Shown here: positions 1 through 9,464 of the stretch, one piece after another
Numbering within the stretch: the stretch's first letter is position 1
How the letters are laid out: every line of letters starts with the position of its first letter
Source of the DNA: Arenibacter sp. ARW7G5Y1
GTDB lineage: Bacteria > Bacteroidota > Bacteroidia > Flavobacteriales > Flavobacteriaceae
Length of the DNA stretch: 64,000 nt
Direction of reading: 5' to 3'
NCBI RefSeq assembly: GCF_003201775.1
Contig: NZ_QJJZ01000005.1
Location: 258,953 to 322,952, forward strand
Notes under the pieces: generated by a model
Database searches by the model: none
Told to the model about the DNA's origin: nothing
The model's input: the letters and a program-made list of their open reading frames with translations, nothing else
Made by a program: the position numbers and the translations under genes

Positions 1-151
1 TAATGTATTTGAATCAGGAAGTTCCATTTATGACTATAACATTAGTGCCTCCAAATATACAGGTCAGGTATTAATAGGAACAAACAACAGTGGCTCTTCC
101 AATTATATAGATTTGGATAGCTCCAAATGGTCCAGTACTAATTGCAATTAA
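1..151 (+). CDS. C-terminal fragment of an unidentified protein cut by the window edge
   Basis: The frame beginning at base 2 is open for 49 codons and stops at TAA 149-151. The tail is rich in Ser, Asn, Gly and Tyr and ends in SSTNCN. Its composition resembles the end of an exported beta-rich protein such as a beta-helix or carbohydrate-active protein, but no family can be assigned from so little. A strong hairpin terminator follows 41 bases later, which supports a real gene end. The function is unknown. Confidence 0.6.
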   Translation, partial: NVFESGSSIYDYNISASKYTGQVLIGTNNSGSSNYIDLDSSKWSSTNCN

Positions 152-192
152 ATATAATACAACCTACCGGCCAATCTAGTATATATTATTAT

Positions 193-236
193 AACCAACT
201 AGCGATCTCGAAATGGGTCCCTAGTTGGTTTTTAAT
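193..236 (+). terminator. Rho-independent terminator after the left-edge gene
   Basis: There is a perfect 10-bp inverted repeat, AACCAACTAG (193-202) and CTAGTTGGTT (221-230), with an 18-nt loop, followed by a T-rich run. It lies 41 bases after the stop of the truncated first gene and separates it from the polysaccharide locus. Confidence 0.8.
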
Positions 237-885
237 TTTGTCTTAAGTATTGTGTAAATACTTCCATAATTTCTGATTAGCCTTTATGAAGACATTTTAT
301 ATGGCCTTACTCACTTTCAACGAATACAAAAAGGTTTTTGCCATAGTTGATTTTCAAGAATTAATGGAGTGGATTTAAATTATTACGAATTACCAGAGCA
401 CTATTGCTTAAAACAACTTCAAAACCCAAAGGGCAACATATTTTCGTTACATAGATACCTTAAAACAAAATAGCGTATAAAACTATTGGTCTGATATGAA
501 AGTCTCTGCAAAACTTTTTCACCCAATAAAAAACGAATATTTTTTGTTTAAAACACCTTACCATCCCAATACCACAAATACACTCTTCTTCCTATTTTAG
601 GCCATTAAATTAGAATGATATCCAAACAATAGTCCAGATCTCCGACCTATTCATTAAAAAGTAAAATTACAGTTCAACGTTTTTTTTGGTCAAGTCTATA
701 GGTTTATTTCTTTATGTAAAACAAAAATGCCAATTTTACTGCGTAAATCGGAAATAACACTATTCTAAAAATTCCAGTAATTTAGCGTATTTAATTATGT
801 TTTTAAACACCTTCAATAAAATGACCCAAGCTTTACATGCATTGTCTTTTACAAAGCCGTGCATACTTTGAGACATAATGGTACT
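237..885. other. Intergenic region of about 650 bp before the polysaccharide locus
   Basis: This AT-rich stretch holds no long open frame. A 30-codon ATG frame at 286-378 (starting MKTFYMALLTF) has no recognisable homology and no ribosome binding site. The promoter of the downstream locus should be here, but no TAnnTTTG box could be placed convincingly. Confidence 0.5.
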
Positions 886-2190
886 ATGACATACATTTAC
901 AATCTTAAAAATCGCCTAAAGAACAGTAAGTTGGTCAATGATTCTTTCTGGGCTATTTTTGGAAATGTCTTGGGAAAGGGACTGTCACTACTTACGGTTA
1001 TTATAATTGCAAGGATTTTAGGCAAAGAAGTGTACGGGGAGTACGGAATTGTAAATGGCACAATAGCCTCCATTTTGATCTTCACTAATTTTGGACTTAA
1101 CTACACCTCAACCAAATATATCGCCGAATATAAAACTACAAAACCGGAATTATTATCACAAATAATTAAATCTTGCCGGCAATTAACGTTATTTTTTAGT
1201 GGATTTGCCACTTTGGTTTTATTCCTAGGGGCAGAATATATAGCAACTCATTTACTTAATTTACCCAAGTTATCTTTTTTTCTGCGTTTAATCTCAATTA
1301 ATATTTTAGTTGGATCCCTATGCAGGACCCAGGAAGGCATACTTGCCGGTTTGGGAAAGTTCAAGGTTTTGGCCAAGATCAATACTATTATAGGTATTGG
1401 GAACTTTTTGATGGGTGTGGTCTTAACATATGTTTATGGACTAACAGGGGCATTCATATCTTCAATCTTTTTACAAATTCTATCTTATTTTCTTCTCAGG
1501 TACAACATTGTGAAAAATGTGGTACCTGTGGATAAAGAAATAAAAACGAAAATATCGTTACGAGAAATACTTAAATTCTCTACACCTGTTGCCTTGCAAG
1601 AAGCGTTTTACTCAATTATTACTTATTCAACAGGTTTATTATTGGTTCAATTATCAACTTATGGAGAGGTTGGACTAAGTTCTGCTGCCGTTTATTGGAG
1701 TGCCATAATACTATATATCCCCGGGATTTTAAGAAATGTTATACTGTCTCATTTATCTGCCACCCTGGGCAACAATAAGGCTAGGTTAAGAATATTGAGA
1801 TTGATTTTAGTATTCAATTTTTGTGTAACTCTTTTACTTTCATTAACCGTATATTTCCTATCGGACTACATAGTAGCCTTTTATGGGGATAATTTCTCCG
1901 GACTAAAATTTGTTTTAAATATTTCCGTATTCACCACTATTTTTTCAAGCATGAGTAACGTCTATGCCCAGGCCTATATGTCGGAGAATAAAAATTGGCT
2001 CATGTTGTTCTTTAGAATTATTAGGGATGGCTCTATTTTTGGAATCGCCTATTTTTTGCTAACACAAAATGGAGGAATCGATGGTGCATTATCGTTGGCA
2101 AAAAGTTCTCTTTGGGCCAATATACTGTTCTTGATTTTGATAGCTGGATTTTATGAATTGATTATTAACAAAAACAAATCATTGACATGA
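886..2190 (+). CDS. Wzx-type polysaccharide flippase
   Basis: This is a polytopic membrane protein of the MATE/oligosaccharidyl-lipid flippase superfamily. It is inferred to translocate undecaprenyl-linked repeat units across the inner membrane. About 12-14 hydrophobic segments run through the protein. The N-terminal block with NDSFWAIFGNVLGKG is typical of the Polysacc_synt family. I chose the ATG at 886 (434 aa) over a GTG at 859 because the extra nine residues look non-family; neither start has a Shine-Dalgarno. The stop overlaps the start of the next gene by four bases (ATGA), which indicates translational coupling to the Wzy-like gene. The substrate cannot be read from the sequence. Confidence 0.88.
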   Translation: MTYIYNLKNRLKNSKLVNDSFWAIFGNVLGKGLSLLTVIIIARILGKEVYGEYGIVNGTIASILIFTNFGLNYTSTKYIAEYKTTKPELLSQIIKSCRQLTLFFSGFATLVLFLGAEYIATHLLNLPKLSFFLRLISINILVGSLCRTQEGILAGLGKFKVLAKINTIIGIGNFLMGVVLTYVYGLTGAFISSIFLQILSYFLLRYNIVKNVVPVDKEIKTKISLREILKFSTPVALQEAFYSIITYSTGLLLVQLSTYGEVGLSSAAVYWSAIILYIPGILRNVILSHLSATLGNNKARLRILRLILVFNFCVTLLLSLTVYFLSDYIVAFYGDNFSGLKFVLNISVFTTIFSSMSNVYAQAYMSENKNWLMLFFRIIRDGSIFGIAYFLLTQNGGIDGALSLAKSSLWANILFLILIAGFYELIINKNKSLT

Positions 2191-3368
2191 AAAGATTGAT
2201 TTTTATAATTTCTTTTTTTGTTTATAGCGGTTATTATGCAGGCCTTGCATTTATATTCTCCTTTAATCTTAGTTCGTTATCAAGGTTCTATTCCGTTCCG
2301 CTCAGAGTAGTAATGGCCTTAATTATGTTGGCTATCATTCATCGATTTAGGAAGCGTTTAGTGCAAAATACGAATGCACATTATGCCATCCTATTCATTG
2401 TCTTTTGGATTTTTTATACAGTAAAGGTGCTATTTACGGAATCCACTACTTCAAGTCATGAGCTGGCAAGAATATGGATCGAGTATCCACTTTATGCTTT
2501 GTTGTATGTAGTAATTCCGTTTATGGCCTATTATTCCATAGACATAAAAAAATACCAAAAAGATATTATAAACGGCTTTATATCCTCTGGATTCATACTG
2601 GGACTGGTAAGCCTATACCTATATGGCAAGTTTTTGGCCCAGGGGATCGGTCGCCTTAATCTGGTTAGTTACCAGACCGGGGAAGAAGTTCTTAACCCAT
2701 TGGCACTGTCCTATGCAGGTGTCTTGACCATCGTATTGTGCATTTATAGATTGTTGATCCTAAAAGAAAGGAGGAAGCTGCAAATAGTGTATTTAATCTC
2801 CACGATTATATTGTCCTTTATATTGTTCCTACTCGGATCATCCAGAGGATCTGTGATTGCTATTATGTTAACCTTACCTGTTTTTATTGCCTATAGCGGA
2901 GTGAAACAAAAATTCAAATTTATTACAGTTTCCATTTTGTCGATCCCCATAATTATATGGGCCATGGAAGCAAGTGGCAGTAGTCTATTTGAAAGGATGG
3001 GCAACACCGTTGAAGACAAAGGGGGAGGTAGGGAATCTCTTTGGGCCAATGCTTTCTCTCATTTTTTGGAAAATCCCATATTTGGGGGTAAAATTGAAAT
3101 CGGCGGTATTTATCCCCATAATTTCATCCTAGAAATACTAATGTCTACTGGATTGCTTGGTATAATCTTGTTTATGACCGTTCTGATCAAAGGTTTTTTT
3201 CTTGGAAGAAAGAATGCCAGCATAGACAACACCAGTGTATTTGCCCTATTGTTATTAGTTGTGGGCTTTTCCCAATACTCGTTTTCAGGGGGGGTATATA
3301 CCGCTATCAACCTATTTGTTCCCCTGGGTATTATTTTTGGCATTCAAAACAACAACACCTCCAATTAG
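2187..3368 (+). CDS. Wzy-like O-antigen polymerase / ligase family membrane protein
   Basis: This 393-residue protein has roughly ten transmembrane segments and a long periplasmic stretch in the second half (around residues 260-310). That architecture fits the Wzy_C/O-antigen ligase family. The motif GGGRESLWANAFSHFLENPIFGG (about residues 270-295) matches the conserved region of these polymerases. It overlaps the flippase by four bases, as expected for a Wzx/Wzy pair. Polymerase versus ligase (WaaL) cannot be separated by sequence alone; the location beside wzx favours the polymerase. Confidence 0.8.
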   Translation: MKRLIFIISFFVYSGYYAGLAFIFSFNLSSLSRFYSVPLRVVMALIMLAIIHRFRKRLVQNTNAHYAILFIVFWIFYTVKVLFTESTTSSHELARIWIEYPLYALLYVVIPFMAYYSIDIKKYQKDIINGFISSGFILGLVSLYLYGKFLAQGIGRLNLVSYQTGEEVLNPLALSYAGVLTIVLCIYRLLILKERRKLQIVYLISTIILSFILFLLGSSRGSVIAIMLTLPVFIAYSGVKQKFKFITVSILSIPIIIWAMEASGSSLFERMGNTVEDKGGGRESLWANAFSHFLENPIFGGKIEIGGIYPHNFILEILMSTGLLGIILFMTVLIKGFFLGRKNASIDNTSVFALLLLVVGFSQYSFSGGVYTAINLFVPLGIIFGIQNNNTSN

Positions 3369-3643
3369 ATTTTAAAATAGCATAAATATGAACTTGGAGG
3401 CCCAGCCCTACTTGCCGATTTACCTACAAAATTCAATAAAAAATAATTTAGACCCCCGCATAAACAATATTAAAAGAAAGTTTCAGTTTATTAAATAAAT
3501 GAAATTAAAAATAATTAATCACAATAATGGGTATTTTCAAAATACCATATTATATCCCCCTGAGATTAGTACGACAGACCATAAACTTCTTAAATAAAAA
3601 ACATAACCCAAAACAACGGACACTGAATTTCAGATAAAAACGT

Positions 3644-4297
3644 ATGAAAAGATATTTGAACTATTTAATTTCCATATTTTCATTGAGAAAAATAGTCTAC
3701 AAGGATATTTCTATATTCTCCTACTGGGACAAAAAATCTGATTTTACTAAATACACTAGGTTGGGTTCACATGTTCGATTATTGAATTCCCAATTAGGTA
3801 AATACACTAGAATAAGTAAGGGTTGTTCTATAGTGTATACTAAAATTGGAAATTTTTGCTCCGTTGCCGGTAACGTTCAAATTGGTGCCGGCAGACATCC
3901 CTTGAATTATCTATCTACCAATCAGGTATTTTACAATTATAATAAGCTTCAGAATAAATGGGTACATAAAATAGACTTTCAAGAGAATTTACCCATTAAT
4001 ATTGGTAGCGATGTATGGATTGGAACTGATAGTTTTATCATGGGCGGAGTAAATATAGGTCATGGTGCAGTAATAGGAGCCAAATCGCTTGTTACCAAAG
4101 ATATTCCACCCTACGCAATTGCAGTAGGAATGCCGGCAAAAGTAATCAAGTATAGATTCCCTCCCGAAGTAATAGAAAAACTTCTGAAAATAAAATGGTG
4201 GGATTTTGATGATACCATGATAGAGCAACATTTAGAACTATTTAGAGAACCAAATATAGACCTCACTACTTTAAACAAATATTTTCCGGATAATTAA
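3644..4297 (+). CDS. Left-handed beta-helix acetyltransferase (CatB / colanic-acid type)
   Basis: This 217-residue protein is made of hexapeptide repeats (I/V-G-x-x-x-x) between about residues 50 and 185. A typical C-terminal signature follows: a WIG..S..MGGV segment, then [19 protein letters not shown] and GMPAKVIK. The fold is that of xenobiotic and sugar O-acetyltransferases using acetyl-CoA. Within the polysaccharide locus it most likely O-acetylates a sugar residue. A 275-bp AT-rich gap separates it from the polymerase, so it may begin its own transcript. Confidence 0.82.
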   Translation: MKRYLNYLISIFSLRKIVYKDISIFSYWDKKSDFTKYTRLGSHVRLLNSQLGKYTRISKGCSIVYTKIGNFCSVAGNVQIGAGRHPLNYLSTNQVFYNYNKLQNKWVHKIDFQENLPINIGSDVWIGTDSFIMGGVNIGHGAVIGAKSLVTKDIPPYAIAVGMPAKVIKYRFPPEVIEKLLKIKWWDFDDTMIEQHLELFREPNIDLTTLNKYFPDN

Positions 4298-4330
4298 TTC
4301 ACTTAACAGTGATCACCAATTAACAATTCA

Positions 4331-5464
4331 ATGCAAAAAAACAAACCGAAAGTTGCCTTGATTCCAGCCATAAGCCCCCTTTACAGATTATATGTTTGGG
4401 AAAAACTGGCTGAATTAAAGTCGCTGGATGTTACATTCTTTTTAGAAACCGAAAACAACATTGATAATATAAAATATATTCCTCTGGATATTCTTAATGA
4501 AAAATTTCAATGGAAGCGTATTCAAAACACATACCACTTTAGGTTCTTATGGCAAAAAGGGGTGCTAAAACTTCCTTTTAGTGATTATGATATTTTGCTC
4601 TTTAGTGGGAACATTAGATGTTTATCCACCTGGATTTCGAGTATACTTGCCCGAATAATGGGGAAGCGGGTCTATTTCTGGACCCATGGTGTGTATGGAA
4701 AAGAAAACAGGCTATCACTTTTTGTCAAAAGGATATTCCTATCCATTCCCACTGGGAATTTCTTCTATGGGGATCTATCTTTGCAAAAAGTTCTTTCCTG
4801 GAATTTTAACAAAGATCACAACCATGTGATTTATAATTCCCTCAATTATGATTTCCATAAAAAAATGAGGGAATCCCAAAGTAACGAAAATACATATATA
4901 GATCATTTTAACAACAAAAACCCAGTTTTACTTTTTATAGGCAGGTTGACCAGGATAAAAAAATTGGAGCAACTTTTATTGGCTGCAAAAAAGTTGGAAA
5001 ATGAAGGGGAATTATACAACATCATCCTAATAGGTGATGGCCCGGAACGAGAGAGGCTACAAGAGATTTCCACTGACAATAACCTCCATACCTGGTTTTA
5101 TGGAGAATGTTATGACGAGAATGAACTTTATAGTTTGATATCGCAGGCCGATCTTTGCATCTCACCCGGAAATGTAGGTCTCACCCTAATGCATTGCCTA
5201 AGCTATGGCACCCCGGTCATAACCCACAACGACTTCTCTTATCAAATGCCAGAGGCAGAAGCCATCGACCCTGGATTTAATGGGGATTTCTTTGAGAGGG
5301 ATTCTATCGAGGATTTATCTCAGGCCATTAAAAATTGGTTTGATAAAAATAAAGCAGTGGATAGAAACATCATAAAACAAAGATGTTATTCCGTTATAGA
5401 TGAGAAATACAACCCATACTATCAATCTACATTGATAGAAAAAGTGGCACTAAACAATATTTAA
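4331..5464 (+). CDS. Glycosyltransferase family 4 protein
   Basis: This 377-residue cytosolic GT-B enzyme has its C-terminal Glycos_transf_1 domain at about residues 195-350. The donor-site features LLFIGRLTRIKKLEQLL and ILIGDGPERERL are clear. The usual E-x7-E segment reads SPGNVGLTLMHCLSYGTPVI, so the first acidic residue of that motif is not obvious. It is expected to add one sugar to the lipid-linked repeat unit. Donor and acceptor are unknown. It starts 33 bases after the acetyltransferase and ends 13 bases before the dehydratase, consistent with one operon. Confidence 0.85.
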   Translation: MQKNKPKVALIPAISPLYRLYVWEKLAELKSLDVTFFLETENNIDNIKYIPLDILNEKFQWKRIQNTYHFRFLWQKGVLKLPFSDYDILLFSGNIRCLSTWISSILARIMGKRVYFWTHGVYGKENRLSLFVKRIFLSIPTGNFFYGDLSLQKVLSWNFNKDHNHVIYNSLNYDFHKKMRESQSNENTYIDHFNNKNPVLLFIGRLTRIKKLEQLLLAAKKLENEGELYNIILIGDGPERERLQEISTDNNLHTWFYGECYDENELYSLISQADLCISPGNVGLTLMHCLSYGTPVITHNDFSYQMPEAEAIDPGFNGDFFERDSIEDLSQAIKNWFDKNKAVDRNIIKQRCYSVIDEKYNPYYQSTLIEKVALNNI

Positions 5465-5477
5465 AAACAATTATTCC

Positions 5478-6482
5478 ATGTTCAAAAACAAAACACTTTT
5501 AATTACAGGAGGGACAGGCTCTTTTGGAAACGCCGTATTAAACCGCTTTCTAGAAACCAATATAAAAGAAATACGCATATTTAGTCGCGATGAAAAGAAA
5601 CAGGACGATATGCGGAACCAACTCAAAAACGAAAAAATTAAGTTCTATATTGGAGATGTAAGGGACTACAACAGTATAGCCAAAGCCATGCAAGGGGTTG
5701 ATTATGTATTTCATGCCGCTGCACTTAAACAAGTACCTTCCTGCGAATTTTTCCCTTTGGAAGCAACCAAAACCAATGTCTTTGGCACCCAGAACACCAT
5801 AGATGCTGCAGTGGCCAACAATGTAAAACGCATTATTTGCCTTAGTACGGACAAAGCGGCCTACCCTATTAATGCCATGGGAATCAGCAAGGCCTTAATG
5901 GAAAAGGTGGCCGTTGCCGCCTCTAGAAATATAAATAATGACAATACCATTGTTTGCCTTACCAGATATGGCAATGTGATGGCTTCAAGGGGGTCAGTAA
6001 TTCCTTTATTTGTGAAGCAAATAAAGGAAAAAGCTCCCTTAACGGTTACGGATCCCAATATGACCCGTTTTTTAATGTCGTTGGAAGATGCAGTGGATTT
6101 AGTGATATTTGCCTTTTTAAACGGCAACCAAGGAGATCTCTTTGTAAACAAGGCACCCGCCAGTTCCATTGGTGATCTTGCTCAAGCTATTAAAGAAATT
6201 TTTAATTCCGACAGTGAAGTAAAAGTGATTGGTACCCGCCATGGTGAAAAACTATACGAGACTCTCTGTACCCGGGAGGAAATGCAAAAGGCCGAGGACA
6301 TGGGAGAGTTTTATAGAATTCCTGCAGATAATAGGGATCTTAACTACAGCCGGTACTTTTCGGAAGGAGAAACCGACATTAATGTTATTGAAGATTATCA
6401 CTCCCATAACACCGAGCAATTAACCCATCAAGCACTTAAAAACACCCTATTGAATTTAGACTTTATAAAAGAAAATTTATAA
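5478..6482 (+). CDS. fnlA: UDP-GlcNAc 4,6-dehydratase / epimerase of the UDP-FucNAc pathway (FnlA/CapE type)
   Basis: This 334-residue short-chain dehydrogenase has an N-terminal NAD(P) motif GGTGSFG (residues 10-16) and the family signature STDKAAYPINAMGISKA. In that signature Met stands where many SDRs carry Tyr, as in CapE/WbjB/PseB enzymes. The family converts UDP-GlcNAc to 4-keto-6-deoxy intermediates. CapF and CapG homologues at 8307 and 9465 point to the first step of UDP-N-acetyl-L-fucosamine synthesis rather than the PseB role. Its stop overlaps the next start by one base (TAATG). A PseB-like activity cannot be fully excluded. Confidence 0.85.
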   Translation: MFKNKTLLITGGTGSFGNAVLNRFLETNIKEIRIFSRDEKKQDDMRNQLKNEKIKFYIGDVRDYNSIAKAMQGVDYVFHAAALKQVPSCEFFPLEATKTNVFGTQNTIDAAVANNVKRIICLSTDKAAYPINAMGISKALMEKVAVAASRNINNDNTIVCLTRYGNVMASRGSVIPLFVKQIKEKAPLTVTDPNMTRFLMSLEDAVDLVIFAFLNGNQGDLFVNKAPASSIGDLAQAIKEIFNSDSEVKVIGTRHGEKLYETLCTREEMQKAEDMGEFYRIPADNRDLNYSRYFSEGETDINVIEDYHSHNTEQLTHQALKNTLLNLDFIKENL

Positions 6483-6910
6483 TGGATAAAACCTTGGAAA
6501 TTGAAGGGACTACTTTTTCTGACACCCGTGGGAAAATAAAATTTTTCAACACTTTTGATATGTCCCAGATTGTTCGCTTTTATGAGATTTCCCCAGACAA
6601 TACTAGTATTATTAGGGGTTGGCAGGGGCACCATAATGAAAAAAAATGGTTCTATTGCCATAGCGGTAGTTTTGTGATCAACACTGTAAATATAATGCCA
6701 AAAGAAACTACACCCAACAATAGAATACCGCAAAGATTCGTTTTAAACGAAAATTCCCCTGTAATCTTGGAAGTTCCAGAAGGAAGTGCCACTGCCTTTA
6801 AATCCCTTGAAGATGGTTCCAAGTTGATGGTGTTTTCTGATTTTACCTTGGACGAATCCATGAAAGATGACATTAGATTTCCCTTGGAAACATGGAACGC
6901 CCAGTGGTGA
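6482..6910 (+). CDS. RmlC-like / WxcM-like cupin sugar-modifying enzyme
   Basis: This 142-residue single-domain cupin has a TFSDTRGKIKFFNTFDM start and a GWQGHHNEKKWFYCHSGSF metal- or substrate-site strand. The tail has VLEVPEGSATAFKSLEDGSKLMVFSDF, the pattern of dTDP-4-dehydrorhamnose 3,5-epimerase and FdtA/WxcM-like sugar ketoisomerases. It is translationally coupled to the dehydratase by a 1-base overlap, so it probably acts on the same keto-sugar intermediate or a derivative. Classical UDP-FucNAc clusters can carry a similar cupin (WbuC), but direct equivalence is not established here. Confidence 0.7.
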   Translation: MDKTLEIEGTTFSDTRGKIKFFNTFDMSQIVRFYEISPDNTSIIRGWQGHHNEKKWFYCHSGSFVINTVNIMPKETTPNNRIPQRFVLNENSPVILEVPEGSATAFKSLEDGSKLMVFSDFTLDESMKDDIRFPLETWNAQW

Positions 6911-7030
6911 TTTTAAAAATTAAATTATTTCTTTTGGCACCTTTTTGTTTAATTATGGCATATGCGATTATGGTATCATTAAAACTTTAATTTATGAAAT
7001 CCAATAAATTTCTACTATTGCAATTAAATA

Positions 7031-8137
7031 ATGACAATGAAACTAAAGTATTACAATAACCTGGACGGAATTAGGGCCATAGCAGCTTTAATGGTAATGA
7101 TTTTTCATTTTTTCCAGGCTTTTGACCCAAATTCTTATTTCTGGCAAACTATTAAAAAAGTATCCGTTTTTGGACAAACTGGGGTGACCCTATTTTTTGT
7201 TTTATCAGGATTTTTAATAACACGAATCCTTATTAACACAAAAGAGACTGAGGGTTATTTCAAAAATTTCTATTTAAGACGGACTCTGAGAATATTTCCT
7301 CTATATTATTTGTTTTTGATATTATCATACTTCATTGTACCATATATTTTAGATGCCAAAATTCCAGATTTTAGTCAACAAATTTATTATTACCTATATC
7401 TACAGAATTTTGCCAGTACATTTAGTTGGGATGCGGTTGGTCCAAGCCACTTTTGGTCTTTAGCCGTTGAAGAGCACTTTTACTTGTTTTGGCCCTTAGT
7501 CATATATTTATTTTCAAGAAAAAATCTAATTAAGATAATCATAGGTATAATTGTGTTTGCCCTACTTCTCAGAATATATATGGTCAATAAGGACCTGGAC
7601 GTCTTTAAATTTACATTTACCAGGTTCGACTCATTGGCTATTGGGGCAATTTTGGCAATTTTGGAATTAAAAAATTACTTTACGAGTGAAAACATAAAAA
7701 AGTTTGTCATACTACTTTGTGGAATATTTATTCCCACAATTACGATATGGCTGTTTATATCAGGTGATAAAAACACCTACATACAAATTTTTAAATATTT
7801 ACTTATTTCATTTACCTATTTTTCATTGATTGGGTTTGTACTATGTTTAAAAAGCGACCATTTAATTAATAAGTTTTTAAGATCTCGATTTTTGGTTTAT
7901 ACCGGAAAAATAAGCTACGGTCTTTATGTATACCATCCATTGGCCTACGCTCTATGCGACAATTACCTGAACACTAATAGTCAAATTATCAATCTATTAA
8001 TCCGCTTTACGGCAACATACATTCTTGCTGCCCTCAGCTATCATTTTTTTGAATCAGCTTTTTTAAGGTTAAAGAAATACTTTGAGTATTCCGATAAACG
8101 AAAAAATGAAAAAATAGAACGCAAGTTGCTTATGTAA
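7031..8137 (+). CDS. Acyltransferase family 3 membrane protein (OafA/NodX type)
   Basis: This 368-residue integral membrane protein has about ten transmembrane segments. The N-terminal signature is YYNNLDGIRAIAALMVMIFHF, with the family His in FHFF. An R-R-x-R-I-F-P-L-Y motif (FYLRRTLRIFPLYY) and an SLAVEEHFYLFWP motif are also present. These are hallmarks of acyltransferase 3 proteins that O-acylate O-antigens and exopolysaccharides across the inner membrane. It sits between two steps of the UDP-FucNAc pathway, so it is part of the locus. The acyl group and target are unknown. A second ATG two codons in (7037) is possible. Confidence 0.87.
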   Translation: MTMKLKYYNNLDGIRAIAALMVMIFHFFQAFDPNSYFWQTIKKVSVFGQTGVTLFFVLSGFLITRILINTKETEGYFKNFYLRRTLRIFPLYYLFLILSYFIVPYILDAKIPDFSQQIYYYLYLQNFASTFSWDAVGPSHFWSLAVEEHFYLFWPLVIYLFSRKNLIKIIIGIIVFALLLRIYMVNKDLDVFKFTFTRFDSLAIGAILAILELKNYFTSENIKKFVILLCGIFIPTITIWLFISGDKNTYIQIFKYLLISFTYFSLIGFVLCLKSDHLINKFLRSRFLVYTGKISYGLYVYHPLAYALCDNYLNTNSQIINLLIRFTATYILAALSYHFFESAFLRLKKYFEYSDKRKNEKIERKLLM

Positions 8138-8178
8138 ATACAACGTATTTTAATAATGTTTTAATAATCTTAATGATA

Positions 8179-8199
8179 AATAAGATTTATTATCTTATT
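8179..8199. terminator. Weak AT-rich hairpin after the acyltransferase
   Basis: An 8-bp inverted repeat, AATAAGAT (8179-8186) and ATCTTATT (8192-8199), has a 5-nt loop and lies 42 bases after the acyltransferase stop. The stem has only one G-C pair and no clean U-tract follows. It may be a weak terminator or attenuator, or chance in AT-rich DNA. Confidence 0.25.
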
Positions 8200-8306
8200 C
8201 GAATGATTGTTCCTAACGATAAACAAGCACATTTTTTTTAAAATTAACCTAAACTGTGTCAAATTTTAAATTTAAATGATAATGTTCAACATGACCAATT
8301 TAACAC

Positions 8307-9443
8307 ATGAATAAAAAAATAGGAATCACCGGTCAGGCCGGATTCGTAGGTAACCATTTATATAATACCCTGTCTCTGGACGAGACCATAACATTGGTTC
8401 CCTTTGAACGTACTTTCTTCGGAAACAAAAAATTATTGTGCAATTTTGTTGCTGAATGCGATGTCATAGTTCATTTGGCAGCGATGAACAGACACGTGGA
8501 TCCCAATGTTATCTATGAAACCAATATCGATTTGGTTTCCCAACTAATAGATGCTTGTACAACAGAAGATGTAAAACCCCATATTATATTTTCATCCTCT
8601 TCACAGGAAGAAAAGGATAACCTTTACGGCCGATCCAAAAAAGAGGGAAAAGAGAAATTAATTAAGTGGGCCCAGGAAGTGGGCAGTAAATTTACCTCCT
8701 TGACCATTCCCAATGTTTTCGGACCATTTGGAAAGCCAAATTACAACTCGGTGGTAGCCACATTTTGCCACAAAATAGCACATAACGAAAATCCCACCAT
8801 AATAAACGATAGTGAGGTGGGCCTCATCTATATCAACGAATTGGTAGAAATCTTTATACAGTCTATTAAAGACTTCAATAAAAGTGGGCTTGCAGATGAA
8901 AATGTTAAGGAATTAAAGATTGCTCCAACAAAAAACATAAAAGTTTCCGAAATCTTAAGTTTATTGCAACAATATAAAACCGACTATTTGGAAAATGGAA
9001 TTTTTCCCAGTTTGGAACAGAACTTTGAGAAAGCACTTTTCAACACTTTTAGGTGTTATATTCCAACAAGCCATTATCCCGTTAAATTTAAAAAGAACAC
9101 GGACAATAGAGGTAGCTTTGTAGAGATAGCAAGAACTAATACCAGCGGACAGTTTTCCTATTCCACCACTGTTCCCGGCATAACTAGGGGAAATCATTTT
9201 CATACCCGAAAAGCCGAGAGATTTGCGGTGATAAGTGGCAAAGCACTTATACAGCTTAGGAAGATTGGAACAGATGAAGTCCTTGATTATTATTTGGACG
9301 GGGATGAACCTGCTTATGTAGACATGCCCATATGGTATACCCATAATATAAAAAATATTGGAGACACAGAACTAATTACCCTATTCTGGATCAATGAGCC
9401 CTACAATCCTGAGGATGCCGATACTTACTTTGTAAACGTATAA
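8307..9443 (+). CDS. fnlB: CapF/FnlB-type bifunctional reductase with C-terminal cupin (UDP-FucNAc pathway)
   Basis: This 378-residue two-domain enzyme has an N-terminal SDR domain (about 1-245; nucleotide motif GITGQAGFVG). The C-terminal RmlC-like cupin (about 255-378) contains GNHFHTRKAERFAVISG and the YTHNIKN segment, which supply the His/Glu metal ligands known in S. aureus CapF. CapF epimerises and reduces the 4-keto intermediate made by CapE to UDP-N-acetyl-6-deoxy-L-talosamine. The product is then converted by the epimerase encoded 21 bases downstream. The two-domain arrangement is distinctive, so the assignment is firm. Confidence 0.9.
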   Translation: MNKKIGITGQAGFVGNHLYNTLSLDETITLVPFERTFFGNKKLLCNFVAECDVIVHLAAMNRHVDPNVIYETNIDLVSQLIDACTTEDVKPHIIFSSSSQEEKDNLYGRSKKEGKEKLIKWAQEVGSKFTSLTIPNVFGPFGKPNYNSVVATFCHKIAHNENPTIINDSEVGLIYINELVEIFIQSIKDFNKSGLADENVKELKIAPTKNIKVSEILSLLQQYKTDYLENGIFPSLEQNFEKALFNTFRCYIPTSHYPVKFKKNTDNRGSFVEIARTNTSGQFSYSTTVPGITRGNHFHTRKAERFAVISGKALIQLRKIGTDEVLDYYLDGDEPAYVDMPIWYTHNIKNIGDTELITLFWINEPYNPEDADTYFVNV

Positions 9444-9464
9444 TAAACATAAAAAAAACAACCA

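Noticed and set aside
286..378. 30-codon ATG frame in the left intergenic region
   Set aside because: No homology, no Shine-Dalgarno, and short enough to be chance in AT-rich DNA.
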